A DNA stretch of 64,000 bases from Syntrophomonas sp. (GTDB taxonomy: Bacteria; Bacillota; Syntrophomonadia; Syntrophomonadales; Syntrophomonadaceae). A model generated the notes under the pieces. That model did no database searches. It saw only the letters and a list, made by a program, of their open reading frames with translations, and was not told where the DNA came from. Below are positions 1-8,766 of this stretch, in pieces; the stretch's first letter is position 1, and every line of letters starts with the position of its first letter. Made by a program: the position numbers and the translations under genes. Location of the stretch: contig JAENYG010000008.1 of assembly GCA_016841875.1 (NCBI GenBank), positions 69,950 to 133,949 of the forward strand. The letters run 5' to 3'.

Positions 1-247
1 TTTATTGTATCCTAATACTTAATATTTTAGTTCTTATATCATATATCGTATTTTATTTTAGATTTATTGTCCTATTTATTCATTTATTTTAGCATAATAA
101 TAGTTATTTTGGCAGAATATTTTAATAATTTTATATATTTGCATTAATGCAAATATATATTAACAAACAGCAATATCCTTAAACTCCAAATATCCATACC
201 CAACGATGTATTTTTTGTTTAGACCAGATCTCTTGATTATGAATAGG
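1..247. other. AT-rich stretch without a recognisable gene
   Basis: Very AT-rich sequence with many stops in all frames and no gene I recognise. Its last part (about 180-247) is the 3' flank of the group II intron that follows on the minus strand. A short reading frame there simply runs out of the intron and is not credible as a gene. Confidence 0.5.
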
Positions 248-897
248 AATCGAGTAGGAGGGGGTGACTAACCCCCGTCCTCTCACACCACCGCTCATGC
301 GGTTCCGCAAGCGGCGGTTCGGCTTTAGTAAATTTGGCGTATGCCGTGCGTGGTTTATCTTCAATAACTAAGCGTTCTTATCTTTTGTCATCGGTTTCCA
401 ACCTACTTTCAGATAAGCAACCTCTTTCGAGCAACTGCTATCTTCGTTATTTTAGTAAACCATGTCTAATTTACTGCAACCGTCGAGCCCTTTTCTCCAT
501 TAGCTTTCACTAACTTCTTCGATACTACGACTCGAACTGACTTCTGCATGTTCAGCTTTACCTTGTGATAAAGGTTACTAAGTAGCGAATATTTTATCGC
601 TATGCAGAGCGTACCATGCAGATCTCCCCCGTTAAGGCGCATAGTCTTTCACTCCATATACCTGCCACATTTACACAGCATACCTTCGGATAGTTATTGG
701 GCTTCAGTTTGTGTTGCAACCTTACCCGATATGCCATGCCTTCTATGTGATTTCTGTCCGTCAGGCCAGAGATTTGCCATCCGACTTCCTTCAGATTCCG
801 TCTCGCGGCGGACACCCTTGTCTTTGGCTGTACACTTCCCACTATCAGGGTGTGTTAGGGACTTTCACCCGTTAGACTATGCCCATGCAGGGCGAAC
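248..897 (-). mobile_element. ORF-less group IIC (bacterial class C) intron
   Basis: Read on the minus strand, the 5' end (GTTCGCCCTGCATGGGC, ending at 897) and the segment with AAGGGTGTCC, GGAATCTGAAGGAAG and GGCAAA closely follow the class C intron of Oceanobacillus iheyensis as I remember it. The 3' end holds a domain V hairpin (about 288-321) with the class C type CGC triad in ACCGCCG. It is followed by the GTGTGAGAGG linker, a domain VI hairpin of GGGGG against CCCCC, and the typical end CTACTCGATT near 248-257. The whole element is only about 650 nt, so the domain IV reverse-transcriptase ORF is absent and no RT remnant is visible. Mobility would need a maturase in trans. It lies directly after a palindromic terminator, the usual target of class C introns. 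The exact ends are uncertain by a few bases. Confidence 0.88.
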
Positions 898-943
898 AAC
901 ACAAATAAGTTCGGTACCAGGTACCGAACTTATTTGTGTTGTT
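895..943 (-). terminator. Perfect 24-bp palindromic terminator of the carboxypeptidase gene, intron target
   Basis: Two perfectly complementary 24-nt arms (895-918 and 920-943) are separated by one base. The centre is GTTCGGTACC against GGTACCGAAC, and the outer part is A-rich on one side and T-rich on the other, so on the minus strand the stem runs into TTATTTGTGTTGTT. It starts three bases after the stop codon of the gene at 947-2251. The class C intron begins within or at the end of the right arm. Confidence 0.8.
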
Positions 944-946
944 GAT

Positions 947-2251
947 TTAACGATAGTTTCTAATTCGAACTGATCTGCTTCTTGGTGAACGCTTCTTGAT
1001 GATTCTTAGAACGATATACCTCAGACCACTTTTGAGTATTGCTTGTGCTCTTTTGTTCTTGCAGGTTATGTATACCAGGATTATGAAGAAAAACCACTTA
1101 AATAAGCTTGATGCGCCATCCACAAAAGACCCGGTCCAGTATGGTTTTAATTCTACAGAATCGGCAGCCACTAGATCGACACTACCAATTTCTTCATTCT
1201 GCTTATATATTTTGCAGACACCCAGCAGGTCGCCTTTTTCAACTGGAGCTGACACCTCTGAGTATGGCAAAATGCTGCATCTTAGCTGAGACCTTTCTTC
1301 CGGTGCAGCGGCTACTAATATATCTCCTGATGGTCGTACGATAACAGTTTTAGCCTGTCCCCCGGTAACCTTTACCAGCAATGGATCTTCACTGGTTGGT
1401 AGTTCTGTCATCTGGTAATTGGTAAATCCATAATCCAACATCTGGATTATATCATCATAAACACTTGGTGAATTCAGGCAAACCGCAATCAATATCATAT
1501 TGTCCTTTTGAGCGGCCCCTACCACGCAATTACCTGCTTCTCGAGTATATCCGGTTTTAATACCTAATGCTCCCGTATAGCGATAGAGTAACCGGTTTTG
1601 ATTCCATAAGCTGCGTTGTTCCTCACTATCGGGTGGACCTGTAATAATAATATTCTGGGTGCTGACCACCTCTCGAAATATTGGATCTTGTAGTGCCGTT
1701 CTGCTTAACAGGGCCAGGTCATAGGCACTGGTGTAATGTTCTTCTGCTTGCAGACCGTGAGGGTTGCAGAAATGGGTATCTTCCATCCCCAGTTCATCTG
1801 CTCGCTGGTTCATAAGGTCTACAAAGTCTTCTACATCAGATGAAACACTCTCAGCCAGTGCCACCGCCGCATCATTAGCTGAAGGCAGCATGCAGGCATA
1901 TAGCAGTTCCCGTCGGGTTAATGTTTCTCCCGGCTGGAGATATATACTGCATTCAGGAGTAGCGGCAGCATTTTCACTAACTTCCACCACTTGATCCAGA
2001 TTACCATTTTCAACGGTCAGCAAGGCAGTCATGATCTTGGTTACACTGGCAGGCGGCATACGTTGATGGCTGTTTTTATCATACAGGATGCGTCCTGAAT
2101 TAAGATCCATTAATAGGGCAGCTTTTCCCTGTGGTTCAGGGAAGGCTGCAGAAGCGCTTAGAGCTGCTTGTGTACCAGTCAGGCTAGTTATGAGGCTGAG
2201 CACTAGAATTAGTAAACAGAAGAAAGCATATTTTTTATTTACTGATTGCAT
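947..2251 (-). CDS. D-alanyl-D-alanine carboxypeptidase (DacF/DacB type, peptidase S11)
   Basis: Low-molecular-weight penicillin-binding protein that trims the terminal D-Ala of peptidoglycan stem peptides outside the membrane. From the chosen start (434 aa) there is a signal peptide at about residues 8-32. The active-site set is complete: SVTK (serine 69, lysine 72), SAN at 124-126 and KTG at 232-234. A C-terminal domain and a hydrophobic tail segment (KWFFFIILVYIT) followed by basic residues follow, so the protein is probably membrane-anchored. The start at 2251 is preferred because GGGAGT lies six bases upstream; the frame stays open to 2326 without a better site. It is a single-gene unit ending in the palindromic terminator. 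The exact paralogue (DacF, DacB or DacA) cannot be told. Confidence 0.9.
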   Translation of the reverse strand: MQSVNKKYAFFCLLILVLSLITSLTGTQAALSASAAFPEPQGKAALLMDLNSGRILYDKNSHQRMPPASVTKIMTALLTVENGNLDQVVEVSENAAATPECSIYLQPGETLTRRELLYACMLPSANDAAVALAESVSSDVEDFVDLMNQRADELGMEDTHFCNPHGLQAEEHYTSAYDLALLSRTALQDPIFREVVSTQNIIITGPPDSEEQRSLWNQNRLLYRYTGALGIKTGYTREAGNCVVGAAQKDNMILIAVCLNSPSVYDDIIQMLDYGFTNYQMTELPTSEDPLLVKVTGGQAKTVIVRPSGDILVAAAPEERSQLRCSILPYSEVSAPVEKGDLLGVCKIYKQNEEIGSVDLVAADSVELKPYWTGSFVDGASSLFKWFFFIILVYITCKNKRAQAILKSGLRYIVLRIIKKRSPRSRSVRIRNYR

Positions 2252-2447
2252 TGATTCAACTCCCATTAGTTCTACTAAGAATTGCGAAGTCCTAGGAATT
2301 GGTTTTACGAAAACTGAATTGTACACCTTATTATGACTCTTAACCTAAATAATTGTACATTAATGCAAGCAATTTTGGCAATATTATTTTACCATATTGT
2401 TTCCAGTAATACCCTGCTGTTTAAGATGATAATTATTTATCGGCGAG

Positions 2448-2476
2448 TGTCTATTTAATCTCGCTGCTGGTATAAT
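2448..2476 (+). promoter_or_regulatory. Extended -10 promoter for the TtcA-like gene
   Basis: TGGTATAAT with the -10 hexamer at 2471-2476 is an extended -10 element. The -35 region (TGTCTA, 17 bases upstream) is weak. The start codon lies about 46 bases downstream of the -10. Confidence 0.55.
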
Positions 2477-2522
2477 GCAGGTAAGAAATGTTATAACATG
2501 ATATTTGACAGGAGCTTTACTT

Positions 2523-3257
2523 ATGCATAACCGACGAACTAAATTGGTTTTTAAACAGCTCAGGAATGCCAACTTAAATTATAATCTGATTGAAAATAGC
2601 GACCAAATAGCGGTAGGGATTTCAGGTGGCAAAGATAGTTTGGTAATGTTATATCTCCTGCAGCTCTTAAAAAAGTATACGCCGCTGGACTTCACCCTTT
2701 ATCCAATTTTTCTGGACCTGGGCTGGGGTGTTGATACCACTCTGATGGGAGAATTCTGCCTTTCTCAAAACACTAACCTGCATATAGAAAGGACTAATAT
2801 CGGCGAGGTAGTATTCGATTATCGACAGGAGAAAAACCCCTGTGCTCTTTGTTCACATCTCCGGCGCGGGGCACTGAACAGGACCGCTAAAATGTTGGGC
2901 TGTAATAAACTGGCTCTGGGACATCATGCTGATGATGTGGTTGACACCCTGTTTATATCCATGCTTTTTGAAGGTCATTACAATGTGTTTAAGCCACGCA
3001 CTTATCTGGACCGGATAGGATTAACGGTAATACGACCGATGATATATATAAGTGAGCGAGATATACAACTCCTGAGCCAATCACTTAATATTCCGGTTAT
3101 AGATAAATCATGCCCGGCTGATGGTAATACTAAGAGGGATGAAGTCAACAGTCTTTTGAATGAAATAGAGCAAAAATTCCCTGGAGCCAGACAGAAGCTG
3201 GTTACCAGTATCGAGAATGTTAACCCGGAAAGTTTCTGGCAGAAAGATCGGCACTAA
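2523..3257 (+). CDS. TtcA-like PP-loop tRNA thiolation protein
   Basis: Predicted ATP-dependent tRNA 2-thiocytidine synthetase of the TtcA/TilS superfamily. It would adenylate C32 of tRNA and insert sulfur through a [4Fe-4S] cluster. The PP-loop SGGKDS lies near residue 38. A CxxC pair in PCALCSHLRRG and a third cysteine in KSCPADGNTKRDEV match the cluster ligands of TtcA. At 244 aa it is shorter than enterobacterial TtcA (about 310) but normal for the clostridial branch. The ATG at 2523 has AGGAG nine bases upstream; the frame also opens at a TTG at 2505 inside that ribosome site, which I reject. It stands alone, between the divergent carboxypeptidase and lexA. Confidence 0.85.
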   Translation: MHNRRTKLVFKQLRNANLNYNLIENSDQIAVGISGGKDSLVMLYLLQLLKKYTPLDFTLYPIFLDLGWGVDTTLMGEFCLSQNTNLHIERTNIGEVVFDYRQEKNPCALCSHLRRGALNRTAKMLGCNKLALGHHADDVVDTLFISMLFEGHYNVFKPRTYLDRIGLTVIRPMIYISERDIQLLSQSLNIPVIDKSCPADGNTKRDEVNSLLNEIEQKFPGARQKLVTSIENVNPESFWQKDRH

Positions 3258-3279
3258 ATAATTATAGATTCTAATCCAT

Positions 3280-3316
3280 CGAACATGTGTTTTTATATCC
3301 TGAATTGTGGTATAAT
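3280..3316 (+). promoter_or_regulatory. lexA promoter with SOS (LexA) box
   Basis: CGAACATGTGTTTT at 3280-3293 matches the Gram-positive LexA box (CGAAC-N4-GTTCG) perfectly in its left half and as GTTTT in the right. It overlaps the expected -35 region of a promoter whose extended -10, TGGTATAAT, has its hexamer at 3311-3316. This placement predicts autorepression by LexA. Confidence 0.65.
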
Positions 3317-3347
3317 TTTAGCCAAATAGTAGTGGAGGTTCATATTT

Positions 3348-3965
3348 ATGAAAAATGAAACCACTCTCTCTGAAAGACAAAGGCAGATACTCAATTATAT
3401 CAGGGAAAAAATACGTACTTCCGGATATCCTCCTTCTGTAAGAGAAATTGGACAGGCGGTAGGTCTCAGGTCCAGTTCTACTGTACACAACCATCTGGTA
3501 CAGCTGGAGCAAAAGGGGTTTTTAAAAAAGGATCCTACTAAACCAAGAGCCATAATTCCCGTTGATTCTGAGGGAGATATTGCCATAAGCGAAACTATTC
3601 CCCTGCCGGTGGTCGGTAGTGTCGCTGCCGGTTCACCGATATTAGCAGAACAGAACATTGAAGAATATCTTCCCGTACCGGTAGATTTCGTTGGTCCAGG
3701 CAGCCATTTCATCTTACGCGTAAAAGGTGATAGTATGATTGAAGCGGGTATATTTGATGGTGATTATCTAATAGTAAGGCAGCAGCAGGAAGCTAATAAC
3801 GGAGAAATCGTAGTAGCCTTAATTGAAGATGAAGCTACTGTTAAACGCTTTTACCGAAGAGAGCTGGGTATTGAATTAAAGCCGGAAAATACCGCCATGG
3901 CTTCAATATTCGTTAATAATGCCCAGATTGCTGGTAAAGTATCGGGATTATTGCGAAGATTCTAA
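3348..3965 (+). CDS. lexA: LexA repressor, SOS regulator
   Basis: Transcriptional repressor of the SOS response; RecA-stimulated self-cleavage removes repression after DNA damage. The protein has 205 aa, the normal length. Residues 1-65 form the winged helix with [21 protein letters not shown]. The cleavage site is Ala94-Gly95 (VAAGSP). The catalytic dyad is Ser129 in GDSM and Lys166 in TVKRFY. GGAGG lies upstream of the ATG. A LexA box overlaps its own promoter. It converges on glnA, with a shared hairpin terminator between them. Confidence 0.96.
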   Translation: MKNETTLSERQRQILNYIREKIRTSGYPPSVREIGQAVGLRSSSTVHNHLVQLEQKGFLKKDPTKPRAIIPVDSEGDIAISETIPLPVVGSVAAGSPILAEQNIEEYLPVPVDFVGPGSHFILRVKGDSMIEAGIFDGDYLIVRQQQEANNGEIVVALIEDEATVKRFYRRELGIELKPENTAMASIFVNNAQIAGKVSGLLRRF

Positions 3966-4100
3966 AATTTGGTCAAGAGGTGAATCTGTATTCAGGCAGA
4001 GTACATCGGGTAAGGCGATTCGAAGGCGGTGCTTCACAATTCGGCAACGATTCTTAACAAAGGGCCTCTTTACCTTGGCAGACTTTATCATAAAAATCTT

Positions 4101-4140
4101 GAAGGGCTGGAAAACATATTTTCCAGCCCTGTTTATTTTC
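4101..4140. terminator. Bidirectional terminator between lexA and glnA
   Basis: A stem of AGGGCTGGAAAA (4103-4114) against its complement (4119-4130) has a short loop. T-rich sequence follows on the plus strand and A-rich sequence precedes it, so it can end transcripts from both convergent genes. Confidence 0.8.
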
Positions 4141-4152
4141 ATTCTCAATTTT

Positions 4153-5481
4153 CTAAAACTTCTCCAGGTATTCCCTTATTTCCCAATCATACACCCTGGC
4201 ACTGTATTTCTCCCATTCCTTAATCTTAGCCCGGGTGAATAGAGAATAGATATGATCTCCCAGTGCTTCTTTAACTATTGGATCATTAGTCAACTCAGTT
4301 ATTGCTTCATAAAGATTACCAGGGAGAGAATCGATTTGGCTTAGTTTCCTCTCTGCCAATCCCATTTCATATATGTTCTGTTCTATGGGATCAACCGCCA
4401 CCATCTGATTCTTAATACCATCTAATCCGGATTTAAGGATTACTGTCAAACCTAAATAGGGATTACAGGTAGGATCAGGGCTTCTTAATTCAATCCTGGT
4501 TCCTATCCCGCGTCGGGCTGGTATCCTAATCAACGGACTCCTGTTTCTATAAGACCAGGCGATATGAACCGGAGCCTCATAACCGGGAACCAGACGTTTA
4601 TATGAATTAACAGTAGGACTGGTGATAGCGCATATAGCTTTGGCATGCTTCATCACTCCCGCAATAAACTGTCGGCATACTTCACTAAGTCCATCCTCTC
4701 GGGATGAATCATAGAAAGCATTTTCGCCATTCTTAAAAAGAGAAATGTGAAGGTGCATGCCGCTGCCATTGATTCCGAATATAGGTTTGGGCATAAAAGT
4801 AGCATGCATCCCATGTTTTTGAGCTACTGTTCTTACCACAATACGAAAAGTAACGATATTATCAGCAGTGGCCAGAGCCTCCTGGTACTTAAAGTCTATC
4901 TCGTGCTGTCCAGGTGCTACTTCATGATGGGCAGCCTCTATCTCAAAACCCATGCTGGAAAGCGTTTCCACCATATCCCGGCGGGCATCTTCACCCATGT
5001 CTACCGGTGGCAGGTCAAAATAGCTGGCCTTATCATTGGTCTCCAGGGTTGGCTGACCGTTTTCATCCAGATGGAACATGAAAAATTCGGGTTCAGGACC
5101 AACCATCATGGAATATCCCAACTCAGCAGCTTCACCCAAAACTTTTTGCAGGGCATAGCGGGGCGAACCTTCGAACGGCTTTTCGGCTGAATCATAAATA
5201 TTACAGATTAATCTGGCAGTCCTACCATCAGAAGTTGGACTTATCCACGGCAGTACTAAAAAGGTATCCAGATCAGGTTTCAAGTACATATCTGACTCTT
5301 CAATACGAACAAATCCCTCGATAGAGGAACCATCAAACATTAGATCCCCATCTAAAGCTTTATCCAGTTGCTCGCTGGTGATGGAGACACTTTTCATTAC
5401 CCCGAGAATATCAGTGAATTGAAGTCTAATAAATTTAACATTGTTCTCTCTTACAATCCTGAAAATTGTTTCTCTATCCAT
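4153..5481 (-). CDS. glnA: Glutamine synthetase, type I
   Basis: Makes glutamine from glutamate, ammonia and ATP in the cytoplasm as a dodecamer. At 442 aa it has the length of Bacillus-type GSI-alpha enzymes, which lack the adenylylation insert. Visible family signatures are FDGSSIEGF, the metal-binding MVGPEPEFF, the ATP-binding KPIFGINGSGMHLH and the substrate loop RIPARRGIGTRIELRSPDPT. GGAGAGG precedes the ATG. In Bacillus it lies in the same order after ynbB with glnR between; no glnR is seen here, and I find no convincing GlnR box in the 110-bp leader. Confidence 0.96.
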   Translation of the reverse strand: MDRETIFRIVRENNVKFIRLQFTDILGVMKSVSITSEQLDKALDGDLMFDGSSIEGFVRIEESDMYLKPDLDTFLVLPWISPTSDGRTARLICNIYDSAEKPFEGSPRYALQKVLGEAAELGYSMMVGPEPEFFMFHLDENGQPTLETNDKASYFDLPPVDMGEDARRDMVETLSSMGFEIEAAHHEVAPGQHEIDFKYQEALATADNIVTFRIVVRTVAQKHGMHATFMPKPIFGINGSGMHLHISLFKNGENAFYDSSREDGLSEVCRQFIAGVMKHAKAICAITSPTVNSYKRLVPGYEAPVHIAWSYRNRSPLIRIPARRGIGTRIELRSPDPTCNPYLGLTVILKSGLDGIKNQMVAVDPIEQNIYEMGLAERKLSQIDSLPGNLYEAITELTNDPIVKEALGDHIYSLFTRAKIKEWEKYSARVYDWEIREYLEKF

Positions 5482-5595
5482 ATCTAAACCTCTCCTTTGA
5501 AGCTTTTCAACTAACCTAGATTAACATAATAATATTACCATATCAATTAAACTTAACAATTAAAATTATTTATTTCCATTTAACAGATCACTTAG

Positions 5596-6081
5596 CTATA
5601 TCAGCACGATAATAAACGAAATCAGAATTATTAACGCTAGTATAAGATTGAATATTATCCCGGAGAACAAACCCAGTACCGTTCCAAATCCGGTTTTGGC
5701 TGCTGCATTAGCATCCTGCAGTTCAATGTACTCTCCGATAAATGCACCTAACCAGGGACCTAGCAGTATTCCCAGAGGCGGAAAAAATATGGCCCCTACA
5801 AAAGTACCTATGAATGCTCCCCATATACCCTTTTTGCTTGATCCAGCGTATTTAGCACCAATAGAGGTAGATAAATAATCAACAATGACTGAGAGCACGG
5901 TTACGGTTCCTATAATTACTAAATATTTAGGAGTTATCTGCTGAAATCCTTCGTACCAACCATAAGCCGCAATGGAAATAAATATCAAGGGTATACCGGG
6001 AATTAAAGGAACTATGGTGCCTGCTATACCAACCAGAATCAACAAGAATACTACAATTAGTAAAACAACGCTTGAAGTCAT
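5596..6081 (-). CDS. DUF456 family membrane protein
   Basis: A 161-aa protein of almost continuous hydrophobic segments, about four or five transmembrane helices. It has the glycine- and proline-rich motifs of the DUF456 family: GIAGTIVPLIPGIPLIF near the N-terminus, then SIGAKYAGSSKKGIWGA and PPLGILLGPWLGAFIGE. The function of the family is unknown. The ATG has GGAGG upstream. It lies 26 bp after the PLP enzyme gene and is probably in the same transcript. Confidence 0.8.
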   Translation of the reverse strand: MTSSVVLLIVVFLLILVGIAGTIVPLIPGIPLIFISIAAYGWYEGFQQITPKYLVIIGTVTVLSVIVDYLSTSIGAKYAGSSKKGIWGAFIGTFVGAIFFPPLGILLGPWLGAFIGEYIELQDANAAAKTGFGTVLGLFSGIIFNLILALIILISFIIVLI

Positions 6082-6107
6082 CAGCCTGCCTCCTGTTCTA
6101 TATTTTC

Positions 6108-7331
6108 CTATTTTCTAATAATCACCTGCATTATTTGTGACATAACATACCTGATATGTTCGTAGGTAAGACCACCCTGCAGGTATGCGCAGTATGGTCT
6201 GCGCATGGGAGCATCACAGGAAAGTTCGATGGACGATCCTTGAACAAAGGTACCCGCAGCCATTACAATTTTATCTCTATATCCAGGCAGATCTCCATAT
6301 TCAAGTTTCACATCACAATCAACCGGTGATGATGCCTGAACTATCTGGCAAAACTTGATTACTTCCTCGGCATCAGTAAATTTAACTGCTTGTACAATAT
6401 CTCCCCGCTTTTCATTCCATTTAGGAGATACTTCATATCCATGTTGTTCCAACAGGTAGGCCAGCAAAGTTGCCCCTTTTATAGCCTGTGAAACGGTATG
6501 TGGAGCCATAAACAGTCCCTGATAAAACCAGCGCTTATTGACCAGGCTGGCTCCTAGTTCTTTGCCTAATCCGGGAGCAGTCAAATACCAGGATATCTGT
6601 TCCACCAGATCCCTGGTACCGCATATGTAACCACCTGATGGAGCCAGACCCCCGCCGGGATTCTTTATCAATGATCCGGCTATGAGGTCAGCACCTGCTT
6701 CCAATGGTTCCTTGTCCTGAACAAACTCCCCATAGCAATTATCAATAAAAACAATAATACTGGTATTTATTGCTTTTACTATTTTGATTAAGGTTTCCAT
6801 TTCCTCCAACGTCAACGCTGGTCGCTCACTATATCCACGAGATCTCTGTATAAGAACCATCCTGGTGCTGCTAGAAACGCTCTCCATTGTTTTTACAAGG
6901 TCAGGTTTACCCTCTTCGTTAAGCTCTATTTCTTTATATCGTATTTTTTTGCTCACCAGTGAACCTGGTAGATCTTTAATGATACCCGCCAGAGTATCAT
7001 ATGGCCGCCCGGTCAAAGAAATCAGTTCATCACCGGGGCCTAAAATGCCAAACAAACAGGCGGCTATAGCATGAGTTCCTGATACAATCTGTGGTCTGAC
7101 TATAGAATCTTCAGCGGAAAATACTTGAGCATAAATGTCTTCCAGTACAGCTCTGCCAGTGTCATCATATCCATAACCGGATGAAGTATGAAAGTGATAT
7201 TCTCTGACCTTGTATTTCTGAAAAGCTTTTAAAACTTTAAGTTGATTTAAATAAGCTGTTTCCTCTATTTGCAAAAACTTATCTGCCAGGTGTTTTTCTG
7301 CGGCTCGTATTATTTGTAAATTATCCAACAT
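6108..7331 (-). CDS. PLP-dependent gamma-lyase-like protein (YnbB / 'aluminium resistance' family)
   Basis: A 407-aa fold-type I PLP enzyme of the family often annotated as aluminium resistance protein or methionine gamma-lyase-like. The PLP lysine is probably in GSLIKNPGGG, preceded by an aspartate-containing strand (IIVFIDNCYGEFV). SGYGYDDTGR near the N-terminus is also typical. The true substrate is not established for this family. It follows the AAA ATPase gene by 26 bp, and the order hfq - spoVK - ynbB matches Bacillus, which supports the assignment. The ATG has GAAAGAGTGA upstream. Confidence 0.85.
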   Translation of the reverse strand: MLDNLQIIRAAEKHLADKFLQIEETAYLNQLKVLKAFQKYKVREYHFHTSSGYGYDDTGRAVLEDIYAQVFSAEDSIVRPQIVSGTHAIAACLFGILGPGDELISLTGRPYDTLAGIIKDLPGSLVSKKIRYKEIELNEEGKPDLVKTMESVSSSTRMVLIQRSRGYSERPALTLEEMETLIKIVKAINTSIIVFIDNCYGEFVQDKEPLEAGADLIAGSLIKNPGGGLAPSGGYICGTRDLVEQISWYLTAPGLGKELGASLVNKRWFYQGLFMAPHTVSQAIKGATLLAYLLEQHGYEVSPKWNEKRGDIVQAVKFTDAEEVIKFCQIVQASSPVDCDVKLEYGDLPGYRDKIVMAAGTFVQGSSIELSCDAPMRRPYCAYLQGGLTYEHIRYVMSQIMQVIIRK

Positions 7332-7357
7332 TAAGTCACTCTTTCAAGTTGATAGTT

Positions 7358-8254
7358 CTAAACTGCTCCTATATCTGGAAGGTCCATTTCGTCAATTAAT
7401 ACCAGATCTTTTTTGGTCAGGTATTCCCTGTTCACGACTCTTAATGCATGCAGCCGGATGGATTTTTCCACCAGATTCCTTACATAACGCGCGTTACCAC
7501 TGTGAGGGTGCCTGCTTCTGGTGAATTCGGCGAGATGCTGCTTTATTTTCCACCTGCACCGATTATTCATTTGATAATCCCTCTCCTCGTACATATGAAC
7601 AGTGATTTGAAATAATTCTTCATCATTGTAATCAGGAAACTCAATGTGAATGGGGAACCTCGATTTGAGACCTGGATTAGATGCAATGAAGCGGTTCATT
7701 TCAGATGAATATCCCGCCAGTATAACCAGCAGATTATTACGGTGGTCTTCCATAGACTTGACTATGGTCGCCACTGCCTCCTTGCCAAAATCCTTCTCAC
7801 CACCCTGGGAAAGTGTATAGGCTTCATCTACAAACATAATCCCCCCCAGAGACTGTTTAATCATTTCCCGGGTTTTTTGAGCAGTATGACCGATATATTC
7901 TCCTACCAGGTCAGCTCTTTCTACTTCCAGAAGATGTCCTTTACTGAGAATACCCATATCGTTTAACACCTTACCCAATAACCTGGCTACCGTGGTTTTG
8001 CCGGTTCCTGGATTGCCTTTAAAGACCATATGCATAACAATAGGGCAGGTTTTTAGTTGCTGCTCTTCTCTTTTCTTCTGTACCAGTGAAAATGCAGTCA
8101 ATTCTGCCAGGGTCTTTTTTACTTCCTCTAAGCCGATCAAATTCTCCAGTTCTTTGAATGAAGCACTTTCATTCAGATACTTGGGGAGAAGCAGTTCTTT
8201 ACTGCCATTAGAGGATATGCTTCCAGACTCTGAAAACTTCATAGATATCTGCAT
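7358..8254 (-). CDS. SpoVK/CbxX-type AAA+ ATPase
   Basis: A 298-aa AAA+ protein of the CbxX/CfqX/SpoVK family. Walker A is GNPGTGKTTVARLLG, Walker B is IMFVDEAYTL, and a sensor 1 region (LLVILAGY) and an arginine-finger segment (NPGLKSRFPIHIEF) follow. The C-terminal part holds the lid with GNARYVRNLVEKS. In spore formers SpoVK acts in spore maturation; in autotrophs relatives reactivate Rubisco. Given its place between hfq and ynbB, a SpoVK-like role is likely but not shown. Confidence 0.88.
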   Translation of the reverse strand: MQISMKFSESGSISSNGSKELLLPKYLNESASFKELENLIGLEEVKKTLAELTAFSLVQKKREEQQLKTCPIVMHMVFKGNPGTGKTTVARLLGKVLNDMGILSKGHLLEVERADLVGEYIGHTAQKTREMIKQSLGGIMFVDEAYTLSQGGEKDFGKEAVATIVKSMEDHRNNLLVILAGYSSEMNRFIASNPGLKSRFPIHIEFPDYNDEELFQITVHMYEERDYQMNNRCRWKIKQHLAEFTRSRHPHSGNARYVRNLVEKSIRLHALRVVNREYLTKKDLVLIDEMDLPDIGAV

Positions 8255-8403
8255 TTTACCACCACTCTCAAATGTTCTGAATTATTATATGATAAATTAT
8301 TAATAGTGGTGATATTTTTAATAGTTTAATTGATGCCGGCGGATTGCTTCTGCCAACACATAGGCTTCTAGCTAGAGTATTAACGAACCCGCCTGGGATA
8401 GTG

Positions 8404-8440
8404 AACAAAAACCCCGCTTATAACGAGGTTTTTGTTTGAT
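8404..8440 (-). terminator. Terminator after hfq
   Basis: AACAAAAACC (8404-8413) pairs with GGTTTTTGTT (8427-8436). It lies 34 bp after the hfq stop and ends the mutS-to-hfq operon. It also implies that the AAA ATPase gene has its own promoter in the roughly 150 bp that follow. Confidence 0.7.
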
Positions 8441-8473
8441 CGTTCGCTTTAATAAGCAATAATTTACTCTATA

Positions 8474-8722
8474 CTACTGTTCTTCACCCTTTGGCTCAAG
8501 ATTTATCATCCCGATAGGTCTTAGGGGGGCTACTGTAGAAATAGCATGTTTATAAACGAGTTGTTGTTTACCATCTATTTCCACTATAACAGTAAAATTA
8601 TCGAAACCTTTAACCAGTCCCTTTATTTGAAATCCATTAATAAGGAAAATGGTAACCGGGGTTTTCTCCTTTCTCACCAAGTTGAGGAATGCATCCTGCA
8701 GGTTAATCTGGGTTTTATTCAT
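8474..8722 (-). CDS. hfq: RNA chaperone Hfq
   Basis: An 82-aa Sm-like protein, a hexameric ring that binds small RNAs and mRNAs. Sm1 is [20 protein letters not shown] with [14 protein letters not shown]; Sm2 contains VYKHAIST, the equivalent of the YKHAI signature. GGAGG lies just upstream of the ATG at 8722; an in-frame ATG 21 bases earlier lies before that site and is rejected. It follows miaA in the classic miaA-hfq pair. Confidence 0.96.
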   Translation of the reverse strand: MNKTQINLQDAFLNLVRKEKTPVTIFLINGFQIKGLVKGFDNFTVIVEIDGKQQLVYKHAISTVAPLRPIGMINLEPKGEEQ

Positions 8723-8766
8723 AAATTCCAGACCTCCATTCATATTTCTATATCTAATATTAGATT

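Noticed and set aside
600-842. 80-codon open frame on the minus strand
   Set aside because: It lies inside the group II intron and its sequence follows the intron's structured RNA, not a protein family.
5482-5595. Possible GlnR box before glnA (TGTTA-N7-TTAGT)
   Set aside because: The right half does not match TNACA well, and no glnR gene is adjacent.
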